The notes under the pieces: generated by a model | Databases searched by the model: none | The model's input: the letters and a program-made list of their open reading frames with translations, nothing else | What the model was told of the DNA's origin: nothing | Part shown: in pieces, positions 20,701 to 34,100 of the stretch | How the letters are laid out: each line of letters begins with the position of its first letter | Numbering within the stretch: the stretch's first letter is position 1 | Translations under genes and position numbers: made by a program | Assembly: GCF_900496995.4 (NCBI RefSeq) | Contig: NW_024470381.1 | Location: forward strand, 372,001 to 436,000 | Direction: 5' to 3' | Source of the DNA: Aquila chrysaetos chrysaetos | Lineage: Eukaryota > Chordata > Aves > Accipitriformes > Accipitridae | Length of the DNA: 64,000 nucleotides

Positions 20701-23700
20701 TCCCCCCCGCTCCGGCACCAGCCCCTTTGGGGGGGGGGGGGCAGCTTCTGTGCCCTGTAGTGAGGCTCCCCCTACGATGGGGGAAGGGCTGTTGCAGGGG
20801 GGCAGGCAGTGCTGTGAAGGGGGTCACCCCCCCCCCCCCCCAGCAGTGAAATCTGTGACTCTTTTGGGGAGCAGATAACAGGGTGGATGGGGCACCCTGT
20901 TATGGGTGGGCACGCACAACCTGACCTCATTGAGGCTGGAGGCAGAGGCGGGGGGGATCAATCAGCCATTCATCCTCTGGGGTTTTGTGTTGAGTTTTTC
21001 CTTTTTTATTTAACTAATTTTAAATAAAAACGAAAACCCACCCAGCAGCTGATGTCAGCGGGGAATGGGACACACCCCCCCGCGACACACACACCCCCAT
21101 GGTGCAAAGGCTTTAACAAACCCCCCCGCCTTTGTCAGGCTGTTCCCCGACTTCCTTCTCGTTTATTGATATTATTCTTTTTCTCCCTCAGCGCTCAACG
21201 GGGAGCTTGTAATAAAAGGGGCTGCATCATCCTCACACTCGGCAGGTAGTGCCTTTAACCCCCCCGTCCCTGCAAACTGGGGGGAGGGGGGGGGTCAAAC
21301 GAAGTTTTTGGGGTGCAACAGGGCTCTGAAAGCTAGGAGAGAAGCTGGAGAGGGGGGGCTTAAAGACAGCCCCCCAGCTCACCCCTGTGTTTTCCACAGC
21401 TGCCTCCTCGGGGAGCAAATCAGCATGGGGAACTTGGAGAGCGCTGAGCGAAGGCAGCACGCCTCTTTTTGAGGTTAAACCACGGGGTTTTGGGTATACC
21501 ACAGGTCTGGTTTGGCTGCGAAATGCTGCCGGCAGTGAGGGGGGGGGGGACCCGGCAGTTGTATTTTTTTAGGGGGGGGCCCACGGTGTTTTCTACTGGG
21601 ACTCGGTGGGTGTTAACAGATAATTATAAATTCAAGCCTTTATTTTTATTAAGTTTAAACTTAGTTCTGGCTTCCAAATTCCCCTCGGAAAAGATATTCC
21701 GCTGGAATTGTTTTCTTTAAAGGGGGGCAGGGAATAACCAGAAACCCCCTCAAAAAAACCCAGAGCTCCCCCAAAAACCAGCCAGGGTTTCTCTGAACTC
21801 ACACCACACCCCCCCCAACCCAAGCATGCTGAAGTGAAACTGCCACGGGATTATTCCCTTTGTCCCCGGTATAAACAGGATTTGTTTGAGCTGGGGGGGG
21901 CGGAACCGTACAGATCCCAAAAGGTGGGATTTCTTTTTCCTCATTTAGTGAAAAAATGGGTTAATTTGGCAAGGTTTTGGCATGGGAAGGGGGGGCAAAC
22001 CTGCGCAGGTGCCACGTTGGCAGGAGCTTCAGCTTTGCCCAGCTCCGTTGGGGAAATAATAATAATAAAAAATAAAACCCCTCCCCGAGCGTTGCGAAGC
22101 CTCCTCCCGCCAAGGTCGGGGCAGCAATTAAACGCAGGGAAACGATCGGGATATTATGCAAATGAGCTTGGGGCAGCATTTGGGGGGGTGGGGGTCGGGG
22201 CACCCCAAATTTCTAGGCCGTGCTTTCAGTGCTGCAGTCCCGGTACCTGTTCCTAATTTTCACACACCCCCCTGGCCCCCCCCACCTCACTAAAAAGCTG
22301 CTGCGAAACCTTCCCGCAGGTTATCAAAGGCGTATTTTTATTTTCTTTTTAATTAAATCCCCGTCGTCAAACTTGCCTCGTCCTGACCTATTTGCGAGGC
22401 CGAGTCGGGGCTGTTTGCTAACGAGGCGCTGCTAATGAGGATACGCTGACGGGCTTTGCTTGAGACCTGCATCCTTGCTGCCGCATGAGGGGCCTTTTCA
22501 GTTTATTTAGGAGTCGGGGGGGGGTCCCGGGGCGACGGCCCGCCTTCACCTGCCCCCCCCTCATTAATTTCATCGCTGAAAAGCCCAATTTGCCTTAATT
22601 TTTGGCCAGTAACGAGGCTGCCGTTACTTCCCACTCGCAGGCTCCAATGCTGCTTGGCTTTTTTGGGGGGAAGGATGGGCTTTTAGTTGTTTTTTGGGGG
22701 GGGGGGGGGCCACAAGCTCGGCATGGATTTGGCTGCACTTCCCTGCCTGGCTTCTGCAGGTTGGTGCTTGCTGCTTGGGCGAGCAGCTCCACTCAGCTTG
22801 CTTTGGCTGCTGCTTTTATCTGTTTGCATTTGCTTTTGAGGATTGGTTTTGGGGTTTATTTATCAGGTTTGGGCTTTTTTAGCAGCTTATATTCTCATTT
22901 AAAACCTCTCGGAGCAACGCGATTGCCGTTCTTGTCTCCCTACCCCTTCCCCAGCTTCCACACTGCCCCTTCATTCCTCTTCCTTCTGGTTTTTCAGCTC
23001 CCCAGAGCTTTTTTGAGGAGCAGAAATCCCAAATCCCTTGGAAATCCCAAGAACGGGGCGGCGGTTGAGGCCCTTGAGGTGTGACCCCATTTTTTAACAG
23101 CGTTCCATGCTTCGGGAAGTTGCGCGGGTCGATCGCACCAGCGTGAGCCCACCCCTTCCCTAGGTGAAACTTTAAACCATTTCTTTATTTTTCATTTTAA
23201 TCCAGAGTTCCTCATCAAATTTGGACCCAAGGGACGCCAGGAGCGCCGTAGGAGACCCCTCTTCCCACCCTCCACCCCGGTAAGGAGCTTCGCGCCCCTC
23301 CTCTTCATCACGACTGTTCCAACAGTCGGACGCTGAGCCGGCCAGAAACCGTCGTCCCCTCCGGGCGAGGATTACAGCTCGTCCGACGTGTTTTTACAGT
23401 GAGACGTAGCATAAAAAAATAGATTTAACCCAGCGAAGGGGCCAAATCTGGGGGGATTTCACGGGGCGGGGCTGCGTCTTAACGAGCTCTTTTGCTCCGG
23501 ACAATAATTTATTGAAATATCCCGGTGTTTTGGCCAACCCCATCCTCGGGCACTGCCATCCCGAAGTGAGATAGCCGAGATCTCCACGTTGGCACGTCCC
23601 CCGGAGCCCAGGCAAGTAGGAATTTGTCCGTATTTATGGCTGTGCTGAAAAAGCCTTTCATTTGATTAGCGTTAATTAAGCCGTCTCCATCAGATAAAGC

Positions 23701-26700
23701 ATAGGGAGATGGATCAGCTCGCCGATGAGGTCCCGGCTCGGGTTTTATCCCCTTTTTCCCCCCTTTTTGCGCTGAGAAAATTAATGGCATTCTCATTGCC
23801 CGGTAATGGGGATGATTTGGCTTTAACCACCCCCTAATTAAGCACAAAGTTGCCAACCTCTTCACTTAATTGCTTTACTAATTTCTTCTCTGTCTTGGCC
23901 ATCGGTTGGTTTTAGTCTTGGCTCGTACCTGGAGCCAGGTTTGGCTCGGGCCAAGTGTTGGGAAAGCCAGGGTGACCCCAACCCCTCCCCAGCTAAACCC
24001 CCCTGCTCCCGAAGCATCTTTTTGGGGCTGTTTCATCCCAAAAGAGTGCCGGGATGATTTTTTTTTTTTTTTCCTGGGAAGCAATGCAGAATGTACGCCT
24101 CGGCATCCCCTATCGGTAGCAAACCTGTGCCGAGGAGAGGAGAAGGAGCCGGCAGCGAATTTTGGGGTGATTTTGATCTCATTTGGGCCCAACCAGGAGG
24201 CAGAAAGGACCACGCGGGTCATTAAATCTTTATTTTTAATTGGAAATAGGCAGGGTCAGACTTTCTCCTCTAGCTCACGAAGGCATCTTGGATACAAAAG
24301 AGTTAAAAACTGTCACTTAATTTATCAAAAGCCTGTGGTTAATAATTAAAACCTCTTTCCCTCCCCCCTCGTTAGCTGGGAAGGGCTGGGTCTTGCTTGT
24401 GCAAATTACAGCTTTGGCTCTGGAGCAGCAGGATTGGGCTCAAAAATCCCAATTTTGGGTTCCACTGAGAGAGTGGGATTGAGCCGGGGGGGTTGTTTAA
24501 GCCTTTTCCTCAATTTATTACCCTAAATTAGGTCTGTGGGGCATGACGCAGCTCCTGAACCGTTGCTTATCCCCGTGCTGGGACCCCTTAGAAGGATTCA
24601 GGGACCCGGCTCTGGCCGGTGCTGGCAAAACCCGGCACGGTGCCACCGGTGTCGGTGCCATCGGGTTTCCCCAGCATGGCTAAAATAAAAAATTAACACC
24701 CTGCAGTTAATCTTTCAGGCTTGTTCCGCCCTCCCTCAGCCTGTAGAGGCTTGGAGGGGGAAGAAGGATGTTGAGGGGGGGGGGCTCTTCCCATATTTTA
24801 TGCTAAGAAATAGGATGAGATTCCCTCGTGGATTGATTCCTGCTGGAGCAGGAGCCCAGCTTGGCGGATAACAACATCATTAATTCGAGTTGCGGTGCTC
24901 TGGTGACGTAGAAATTGGATAATCAGATGCTGGAAATGTCGATCTGGGGGAGATCCTGGAGAGATTGGGGGTCTCCCCAAAACACGGGGCTGCCACAGGA
25001 ATAAATAGGGAATAGACACCGCAAAAAACCTAGTGAGATACTAAACCGCTCTTTTTTTGCCTCTAAAAGTAGCTCTGAAGCCCTAAAGGGCCGTAAGGAA
25101 CGGAGGCGATATATTTTTTCATAGCTGGTTCAGAGGGCTCATGCAGCATCCGAGGAAGGAAAAAAAATCCCCCTAAATCTTCCCGGTTGGGGTCATACGA
25201 CCGCAGGAAGAGGGGACCCATCGTCCCTGGCTGCAGGTTTATTCTCCTGCATCTCTTTTTTGGGAAGAGCATCCCAGGAATCCTGTATCCTCATGGGTAC
25301 AAACCTCCTCCCAGGAGTTCCCCAGCACTTCATCTTCATCTTCCCTCTTCATCTCGGCGGCTGTTGGCAAGAGATTAAATGAGATTATTTCAAGAGGGGG
25401 ATTAAAATGGGGGGGGGGGGGCATTTCTAGGAATAAAAGCTGCCGTGGAGCAGCCACCAATTTGGGGTGTCGGGGCGTGAGAATTGGCACAGAGTGGTCT
25501 TGGAACCCTCCTGGGTTAGGCTCTGCTTTGGTTTAAATCCCTAAATCTGGTTATTCCTCACCTCTCCGCTGTATTTTAATCCAAATTTGGGTAATTTGGA
25601 GGCTTGAAGAAGGAAGGAGAGGGTCTCTCTCCTACCAGGCGCGATGCTCTGTAGTGGGATACAGATGGATTTAATTAATCACCCGCCGATTCACAGCCCG
25701 GGTGAGGGGCTTGCCGCTGGAGGAATGTCAGGCGCCGTTTTTGGGGCGGAAAGACGGGATTTATTAATTGCTGATGTCTATTTTCAGCCTGAAGGGGTGA
25801 CGATGGTGGGTGATGCTGCGGTTTGGGGGGGGAACGCGGATGGTTTGTCAGATAAATCCAAAACCCTCGAGTTTTCCACATAATGCAGGGATTTAGAAAT
25901 ATGTTCCGAAGATGGGGTTGTTGGTTATTTTTGCCCGGCGGCTCCGGATCCAGGATGGGACAGTGGGATTTCATCTCCCGCTCCTTTCCCAAATCGGGAT
26001 GGGCTGAGGAGGAACTGGAAAAGCATCATCATCACCCTCTTCCTCCTCCTCCCACCCTTCTCCTGCTTGGCAAAGGGTAGAGTCTTTAGTTGATTTTTTT
26101 TTTTTTGGAGTATTTTTAGCTTATTTTGGGTCATTCCTCCCCAGATTCAGTGAATAAAAAGGGGTTTTTGGGACACTGTGTCCCCACAGTAACCAGCGCC
26201 ACTGTGGGAAGAGGAGTTTTCTTTGGAAAAAAGAGTTTGTGTATTCTGCAAATATGTCTTTACCCTTGGAGGAGCTGGTGAAGGGGAGGTTGATGCCGGT
26301 GCCCCAAAACTGGGCATTATACCCCAAAAAGCCTCAACTGGGAGCCCCGATCTCACCGCCCAGCTTTGCCCAAGCTCCTTCCCACGGGATGTAGGGGAAT
26401 TATTGCCAGTGAGACCTGGCATTGCCAGCTGGGGATGCTCCTCTGAGAAGATCTGCCTTTGTACCTGCTGCCCACTCATTAGGCTGCATTTAATTAAGGC
26501 TTTCAGGTATTGATTTAACATCCCCTCCCAACAGATGTGATCTTAGCCGGCTTGCAGCGTAATTAGCGGGGATTAGGTGAGCTCCGGACAGGAGAGGAGG
26601 CTTGGCTGCCGTGCCAGTGTAGGTTAATGCCCAACGCAGACGGATTAAGACTTGTCCGTCCGTCTGTCCATCCCGAACCCTGCCAGCAGCGAGCTGCCTC

Positions 26701-27995
26701 GGGGCTCTGGCTTCGCAAGATCCCAGTGGAGAAAACCAAAGCAGGGTTGGCAAACTGGAGACGACCGAGGAGAAGGCTGAGGGACTCGGGAGCTCTTTCG
26801 GCAATCTCTTCCCGTACCTCTCAAGTGGATGGAGCTCAAGGAGCAAAATCCTTCCCCGTGCAGGAGAAGATTGGATTCGAGACCACCTGAGGAACCTCAA
26901 CGGATACAAGTTATTGATCAACCATTTGGAGGCAGGAGTTGAAGGCAAGTTTGCTGGTGATACCCAACTGGGAGATGCTGTTGACTCTCTTAAGGGACAA
27001 GAAGCCCTTGTAGAGGGATCTGGATAAATCAGAGCATCGGGGCAATGCCCTTAACAACACACTCCAACTCTTGGTCAGCCCCAAATCTGTCAGGCAGTTG
27101 GACCAGATGATCATGTAGGTCCCTTCCAACTAAGTCTATGGGACCCGCAGAGGTCAATCCCTGAGTCCTGAGGGACTTGCCAAGCCGCTCTTCCAGGAAA
27201 GTCATGGCAGTCAGGTGAAGTCCCCAGAAGACCGGAGAAAGGGGTCTTTCCACTGGTTTTAAGAAGGGTGGAACTACTGACCTGTCTGCCTCCCCTCTGT
27301 GCCTGGGAAGATCATGAGAAGATCCTTCTGGAAGCTCTGCAAAGGCACGTGGAGGAAAGGGAGGTGATTCGAAACAGCCAGTGTGGCTTCACCAAGGCCA
27401 AGTCTCATCTGACCGACCTTCTACAAGACAGTGACTGGATCAGTGGACAAGGGAATGTGAACGGAGAACAGAGAAGGACTTGGGGTTACTGGTAGATGAA
27501 AAGCCCAAAAAGCCAACCGGATCCTAGGCTGCAGCAGAAGAAGTGTGGCCAACAAGTTGAGGGAGGTGATGCTCCCCCTCTTTTCCGATGAGATCCCACC
27601 TGCAGCGCTGCGTCCAGGGGTCTTCAGGATGAGAAGGATGTGGATCTGTTGGAGCGGGAGGCCACGGAGATGGTCAGAGGGCTGGGACACCTCTGCTATG
27701 AGGAAAGGCTGAGAGCTGGGCTTGGTCAGCCTGGAGAAGGCACCTCGTGGCTCTTCAATACTCATGGGGACAGACTTTCTAGTAAGGCCTGTCGCGATAG
27801 GGAAGGGGGAATGGTTTTAAGCTAAAAGAGAGGAGATTCGGACTAGACGGAAGGAAGAAATTTGTTACGATAAGAGTGGTGAGGTTGCCCAGAGAGGGTG
27901 GGGGGTGCTTCATCCCTGGAAGGGTTCCCCACCAAAATAATCCCATGGTGTTCATGCTTGCTATACTAACCCTCTGCTCTTCCCCCCTCTCTGCT
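20700..27995 (+). other. Long non-coding stretch, presumed SIPA1L3 5' intron
   Basis: No open frame here resembles a known protein and none shows paired splice sites with conserved codons. Base composition is distinctly less G+C-rich than the flanks, especially 21.6-26.5 kb, and minisatellites are almost absent. It ends in a CR1-derived region and then the acceptor (CTATAG) at 27998-27999. It could hold enhancers or conserved non-coding elements, which cannot be judged from one sequence. Confidence 0.5.
26870..27960 (+). mobile_element. CR1 LINE fragments, plus orientation, degraded
   Basis: Two or more pieces. At 26,880-27,140, sequence typical of the CR1 3' region ends with GTTGGACCAGATGATCATGTAGGTCCCTTCCAACT. 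From about 27,240 a reverse-transcriptase remnant reads LLEALQRHVEEREVIRNSQC, followed by GFTKAK, a recognisable CR1 ORF2 stretch. From 27,500 the 3' region matches the usual CR1 path (GGACAGACTTT..AGTAAGGCCTG, GTTGCCCAGAGAG). Frames are broken by stops and indels, so it is inactive. It lies just upstream of the first SIPA1L3 coding exon. Confidence 0.85.
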
Positions 27996-28196
27996 ATAGG
28001 ATGACCCAGGAGATGTGACAGCACCCGGCGTGAGCACCGATGCTGAGGAGAACCATGCGGCAGCAGCGCAGTGAAGCCAGGCGTCGCAGGGTTTCGCTTG
28101 CTGGAAGCCAGACGGCAGCGATGGAGGCCGTTCCAGCACGGCAGCGGCAATGAAGGGCTCTGTCCCCCTGACTCAGCTCGGCTCCGGCACCGGACC

Positions 28197-31100
28197 ATGA
28201 GCTCCCACCACCCCCCGCGGCACGACGGCTCCGATGCTGAGGGTTTTGCCCAGCGGCATTTTGGGCGCAAAATGGCAGTGTGCCGACGGTGGGGGGTGAA
28301 CCCCCTCGCCTGGCCACTGCCACACCGGCCGTGCCCAAAATGGGGGTGCGCGCCCGCATCGCTGACTGGCCCCCCCAAGAGAGACGCTGTCAAGGACCCC
28401 CCTGCTGGCACCAGCCCATGCCGGGAGGCAGCAGGCAGCCGGGATGCTGCTTGCTGCCGGGGTTTTGCCAGCGGGCAGCAGCCCCTCACCAGCGTTTCAG
28501 GCTTTAAGGCCCTTCACCGCCTGGCACGGCGGCGATCCAAGGACGTGGAATTTCAGGAGGGGTGGCCCCGTTCCCCAGCAAGGGGCTTGGCACCACTGCG
28601 GCACCGGAGCAGCAGCGAGGTGACGCTGAGCGAGTGTGACCCGGAGGAGCCGGTGGAGCCACGGGGGACCAAACTGGGGGGGGGCCACCGGACTTTTCCG
28701 TGAGTATGGCAGCACCTCCTCCATTGACGTGCAGGGCATCTCAGAGCAAAGCTTCTTCGATATGCTCAATGAATTTCGGACCAAGAAGCCGGATCGGCGA
28801 GCCGCAACGCCCGAGCGTCTTGGGGAAGCTGGTTTTCCTTCAGGATCATATTCTGGGATCAAGACGGAGGGTAGGAATGGGCCCCGGGATGAGCCGTCGA
28901 TGCAGTCCAAGGAGAAACCCCGCAGGAGGTGTCCCAAAGGTGATGCTGGAGGCGAATCCATCTTCAAGAAGCTCCGGAGCGGCCGAAACGAGGGGGAGCC
29001 AGGGAAGGAGCCAGAGGAGCTGCGGGCACCAGAGCCAGGCAAGGCTTGGGTGTGCCAGAAAAGTTTCGCCCACTACGACGTGCAGAGCATCCTCTTCGAC
29101 CTCAACGCCGTGGCCGTCAACCGCGCCGTGGTAGCCCAACGGCGAAACACCACCACAGGCGCCTCGGCCGCTTCGGCCGCCACTGTTCGTGCCAGTGGGT
29201 TGGGAGGATCGGATCCGGCATTTGCCAGCACCGAGGACCTTAACTGTAAAGAGAATTTGGAGCACGATGTGGGGGATAACACCAGCAACGAGCTTCTCCT
29301 CAGCTGCCCCCATTTCCGCAATGAGATCGGCGGCAGCGGCGAGCGCAATGTCAGTTTCTTCTCCCAAAGCTTCGGTGGGTTCCCCGGGGGTCCCAACAGT
29401 CGAGGGGGGCTTCCCGGAGCCTGCCCTCGATGTACGCCCCACCAATGCTGGCGTCTCGGTGCTGGAGGTCCCTAAGGAGCTGCAGAGGAACCCCAATCGG
29501 CTCAAGCACTACAGCGTTGAGCACGTGGACCTTGGTGCTCGCTATTACCGGGATCATTTCCATGGCAAAGGTGAGGGGGGGGGCACTCTGGGGGTATTTT
29601 GGGGGGTCTGCAGCCTCACCTCATTGCTGTGAGAGCCTGGGGGACACTGAAGCCGGCCTTTTACGTCCCCTGTAATGATCGGAGGGTGCAACCTGCTCTT
29701 AAAGTCCCCTTCAAAATCCTTCCTCAGAAGCCAGGGAGGGTAGGAGTGTCACTGGGGTACACCCAGCTCCATCCCCCCCTCGCTGTTACGGGGCTGGGCT
29801 GGTAGGAAAGGGCACGGTGATGACTCCTCTGTCCCCCCACCTCCAGCTCCTGCGTGTCTCCCCCCGCCGTGTGTCTTCCATCCCTGTTTTTCTCACCAGA
29901 GCACTCTAACTACTTCGGCGTGGATGAGAAGCTAGGCCCGGTGGCTGTCAGCATCAAACGGGAGAAGCTGGAAGACCACAAGGACCATGGCCCCCAGTAC
30001 CAGTACAGGATCATCTTCCGGACCAGTGAGGTACATTGCCGTGGCAGGGGGGCGCGAAAACCAGTTTGGGAATGGGAAAACGTGCCCGTGGGTCTGTTCC
30101 CGCAGGGGCCATGCCTGGCCCAATGGAAGGTCTCTCTTCCCGTCAGGACTCGAGGTGCTTAACCATCCCTTTTTCTCCCACCCCCCTTATTTTTTCCCAG
30201 CTGGTCACCCTGCGCGGTTCCATCCTGGAGGATGCCACCCCTACTGCCACCAAGCACGGGACGGTCCGGGGACTCCCACTGAAGGATGCCCTGGAATACG
30301 TTATCCCGGAGCTCAACATCCACTGCCTGCGCCTCGCCATCAACACGCCCAAGGTCACCGAGCAGCTTCTCAAACTGGATGAGCAAGGGGTGAGTGGCGA
30401 CAGGGACAGAACGGGGGTCCTGTCGGCTCCTTAGAGGGGGCAGGGGGGAACCGTGGCTGACCCCCCTGCTCTTCCCTGCAGCTCTGCCGGAGGCACAAGG
30501 TGGGCATCCTCTACTGCAAAGCCGGGCAAAGCTCGGAGGAGGAGATGTACAACAACGAGGATGCAGGACCCCCCTTCGAGGAGTTCCTCTCCCTCCTTGG
30601 GGAGAAGGTTTGCCTGAAAGCCTTCAGCAAGTACGCGGCCCAGCTGGACACCAAAAGTGAGTGACACGGGGTTCCGTTTGCAGTGGAAAGAGGTGGGCGG
30701 GACACACGGGGACCCCCACCTACCTGACCACCTGCCTCCCCCCGCCCCTGCAGCCGACTCCACCGGCACCCACTCCCTCTACACCACCTACCAGGACTAC
30801 GAAATCATGTTCCACGTCTCCACTATGCTCCCCTACACCCCCAACAACCGGCAGCAGGTAACTACCCCCCATTCCCAAACTGGTTTTTGCCCCACCACTG
30901 CAGGTTTGGGGCTCTCCGTCCCCAGATCGTGCACAGGCATGGTGGTTTGGGGACTGTCTGTCCGTCTGGGGCTCAACCATCCTTTGTGTTATTGTTCTAG
31001 CTGCTGAGGAAGAGGCACATAGGGAACGACATCGTCACCATCATCTTCCAAGAACCCGGAGCTTTACCTTTCACCCCCCAAAATATCCGTTCCCACTTCC

Positions 31101-34100
31101 AGCACGTCTTCATCATCGTCCGAGCCCACAACCCCTGCACCGACAATGTCTGTTATAGGTGAGCCCCCGTACACCCCCGCCACGGCCGAACCGTGTCCAA
31201 GGGGCTCTGGGTTCGGGGCCTGCCTACAGCTGGGGCGGGGGGCTGTTTGCCTCACGTGAGGGTGGCATGGAGGTTTCTCCCATGCTTCTAGCTTCTTTAA
31301 AACAACTGGGGCATCAGAATAGGGGTGAAGGCAGTCAAATCCTGTTGGCGGCCAGTCCCTGGGGCTCAGTATTGGGTTAATATCGTTATCAGTGATCTGG
31401 AGGAGGGGATCGAGCCCACCTTGGGCTTGCCGAGTTGGGCGGAAGCATTGGATCTGCTTGAGGACAGGGCAGGAAGGCTCTAGAGAAGGATCCGGACAGA
31501 CTGGATCAATGGGCTGAGGAAATTCAACAAATCTGAGCACCAGGTCCTGTGCTTGGGTCACAAGAACCCCAGGCTGGAAAAGGATCGGCTGAAGATGGGC
31601 CAGCAGTGTGGCCAGGTGGCCAGCGGCATCCTGGCGTGTATCGGGAATAGCGTGGCCAGCAGGACTAGGGAAGGGATCGTCCCCCTGTGCTCGGCACCTC
31701 GACTGCCATGGTGGCTTCTGGGCCCCAAGAGAGATTGAGGTGCTGGAGCATAGCCAGAGAAGGGCAGTGAAGCCGGTAAAGGGTCTAGAGAATGAGTCCT
31801 GTGAGGGCACTGCACTGGGGGAGGTTTAAATTGGATATTAGGAACGATTCCTTCACGGAAAGGGTTGTTGAGCAGTGGAACAGGCTGCCCAGGGAAGTGG
31901 TGGAGTCACCATCCCTGGAGAGATTTATAAGACGTGTAGATGTGGCGCTCGGGGACATTATTTCATGGTGGACTTGGCAGTGTGTGGTTAAAGCTTCGAC
32001 TTGATGATGATCTTAAAGGTCTTTCCAACCTAAACGATTCCATGATTCTATAATTTTATCAAAGCCAAGTGACCCTAACCAGTTCTCCTCTCCATCCCCC
32101 AAGCGTGGCTGTCACCAGGTCCAAAGACGTCCCACCCTTCGGACCCCCTATCCCCAACGGCATCACCTTCCGCAAATCCGACGTCTTCCGAGATTTCTTG
32201 CTGGCCAAGGTGATCAACGCGGAGAACGCCGCTCACAAATCGGACAAATTTCACACCATGGCTACTCGAACCCGGCAGGAATACCTGAAGGATCTGGCTG
32301 AAAACTGCGTCACCAACACTCCTATCGATTCCGCTGGAAAGTTCAACCTCATCTCACTGGCTTCCAAGAAGAAGGAAAAGACGAAAGCCCGAGCGGGGGC
32401 CGAGCAACACAGCGCGGGGGCCATTGCCTGGCGTGTTTCCGCTCAGGATTTTGCCCGGGGAGCAGAGATTGCTTGCGCCCTGGGTATTTCCAACGAATTC
32501 GTGGTCTTGCTTGACCTCAGCGCCAAGGAGGTGGTCTTCAACTGTTTCTGCGGGGACGTCATCGGCTGGACCGCCGATGCTTCCACTGTCAAGATCTTCT
32601 ATGGCCGAGGAGATCACATCTTCATCCGGGCGGCCGAGGGCGGCCCCGAGGACATCAAGGAGATTGTGCAGAGGCTGAAGGTGAGCCTCCAAAACCAAAA
32701 AACCTTGACCTCCGTCCCCTCCCCAAGTTTGTGTAGGTCCTACTTAAATGCAGATGATGTGCTCGGGATGTTTTCCAGTGCAGAGGAGATCTGGGCTTTG
32801 GGAAAGGGGGGGAAAAATCCCCTCTGAGGTGGTGGGTGAGGACTGTGGTGGGGCCAGGGCTGGCTGCGGGACAAGAGGCGGGGAGGATTTGAGGGTTGTT
32901 GAGCAAACAGAGGTTTGGAGGAGCCATGCGGTGGGTGTGAGCCCCTTCTCTGCCATCCGTCCATCCTTTCCCATGACCCCAGGTGATGACAGATGGCTGC
33001 GAGACAGTGGACATGACCTTGAGGAGGAATGGGCTGGGCCAGTTGGGCTTCCACGTGAAGTATGACGGGACAGTGGCCGAGGTGGAGGATTACGGCTTCG
33101 CCTGGCAGGCCGGTTTGCGGCAGGGCAGCCGGTTGGTGGAGATTTGTAAGGTGGCGGTAGTAACCCTCACCCATGACCAAATGATTGACCTCTTGCGGAC
33201 CTCCGTCACAGTTAAGGTCGTCATCATCCCACCCCACGAGGATGGAGCCCCTCGCAGGTAGGTGGTGGCTTTGAGGGGGGGGACACACAAAGAAGCCACC
33301 ATCGCCATCTGCTCCTGCAAGCCCAGCTTTTCTCCCAAAGCTTTTGAGAGCAAAGCCCCCCGAGCAGCCAGGGATTGGTGGGGCACGGAGCAGACCTCAC
33401 CCACGGGGACCTTCCCGTCCCTGGCATGGGCACGCAAAGCCTAATTAAAACCAATCAACGATTGGCAAAGTCTCCAGGCTTTGGAGAATATCCCCTTTCT
33501 GTCACTTAATACAGTGCCCCATCCCGCTCACCGGGTTCAGAACCTTCATCGTGGAAAGCTGGCGGCAGACCCCTTGCCGGCAGGTTTTTGGGGGGTGGGG
33601 ATATTTTTGGGTTGGGGTGTCCTGCTTTTCCCCTGTGCGCGACTAAGTCGGTCACGTCCACGCATCGGGCAGGAAGGCGAGACCGCTGATATGATTAATT
33701 AATCATTAAATCGTAATTAAATAGGCGGGAAGGACGTTGTTTTGCCTGGGACAGGATGGTTCTGGCTAAAGTCCTGCCAGGCACCGGTTTTGGTGGCACT
33801 GGCCAGCTTCATGTGCCATAAGCGCAGAGTGGTGCCGGCTTTGGTGTTTATGGCATGAAGCCAGTGGTGTTTATGGCATGATTGCCACCGGTTTCGCAGG
33901 GGCTGGGCTGAATCCTTGGAGATAAGCAGCGTGGAACCAAAGGGAGAGACTGAGAGTTTGCCATCTGGCTACCGCCCACCGTACCGGAGCAACGCCGGCT
34001 GGCAATGGAGCGGGCCGGCCTCGCACAACACGGCTCCGGCTAGTAAATGGGCTGAGCCGCTGGCGCTTGGCCACGGGCAAGCGATCAGCCGGTCGACCAA

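Noticed and set aside
21000-26600. Small open frames of 60-160 codons in the long intron
   Set aside because: None has flanking splice signals plus a recognisable protein; length and density are as expected by chance.
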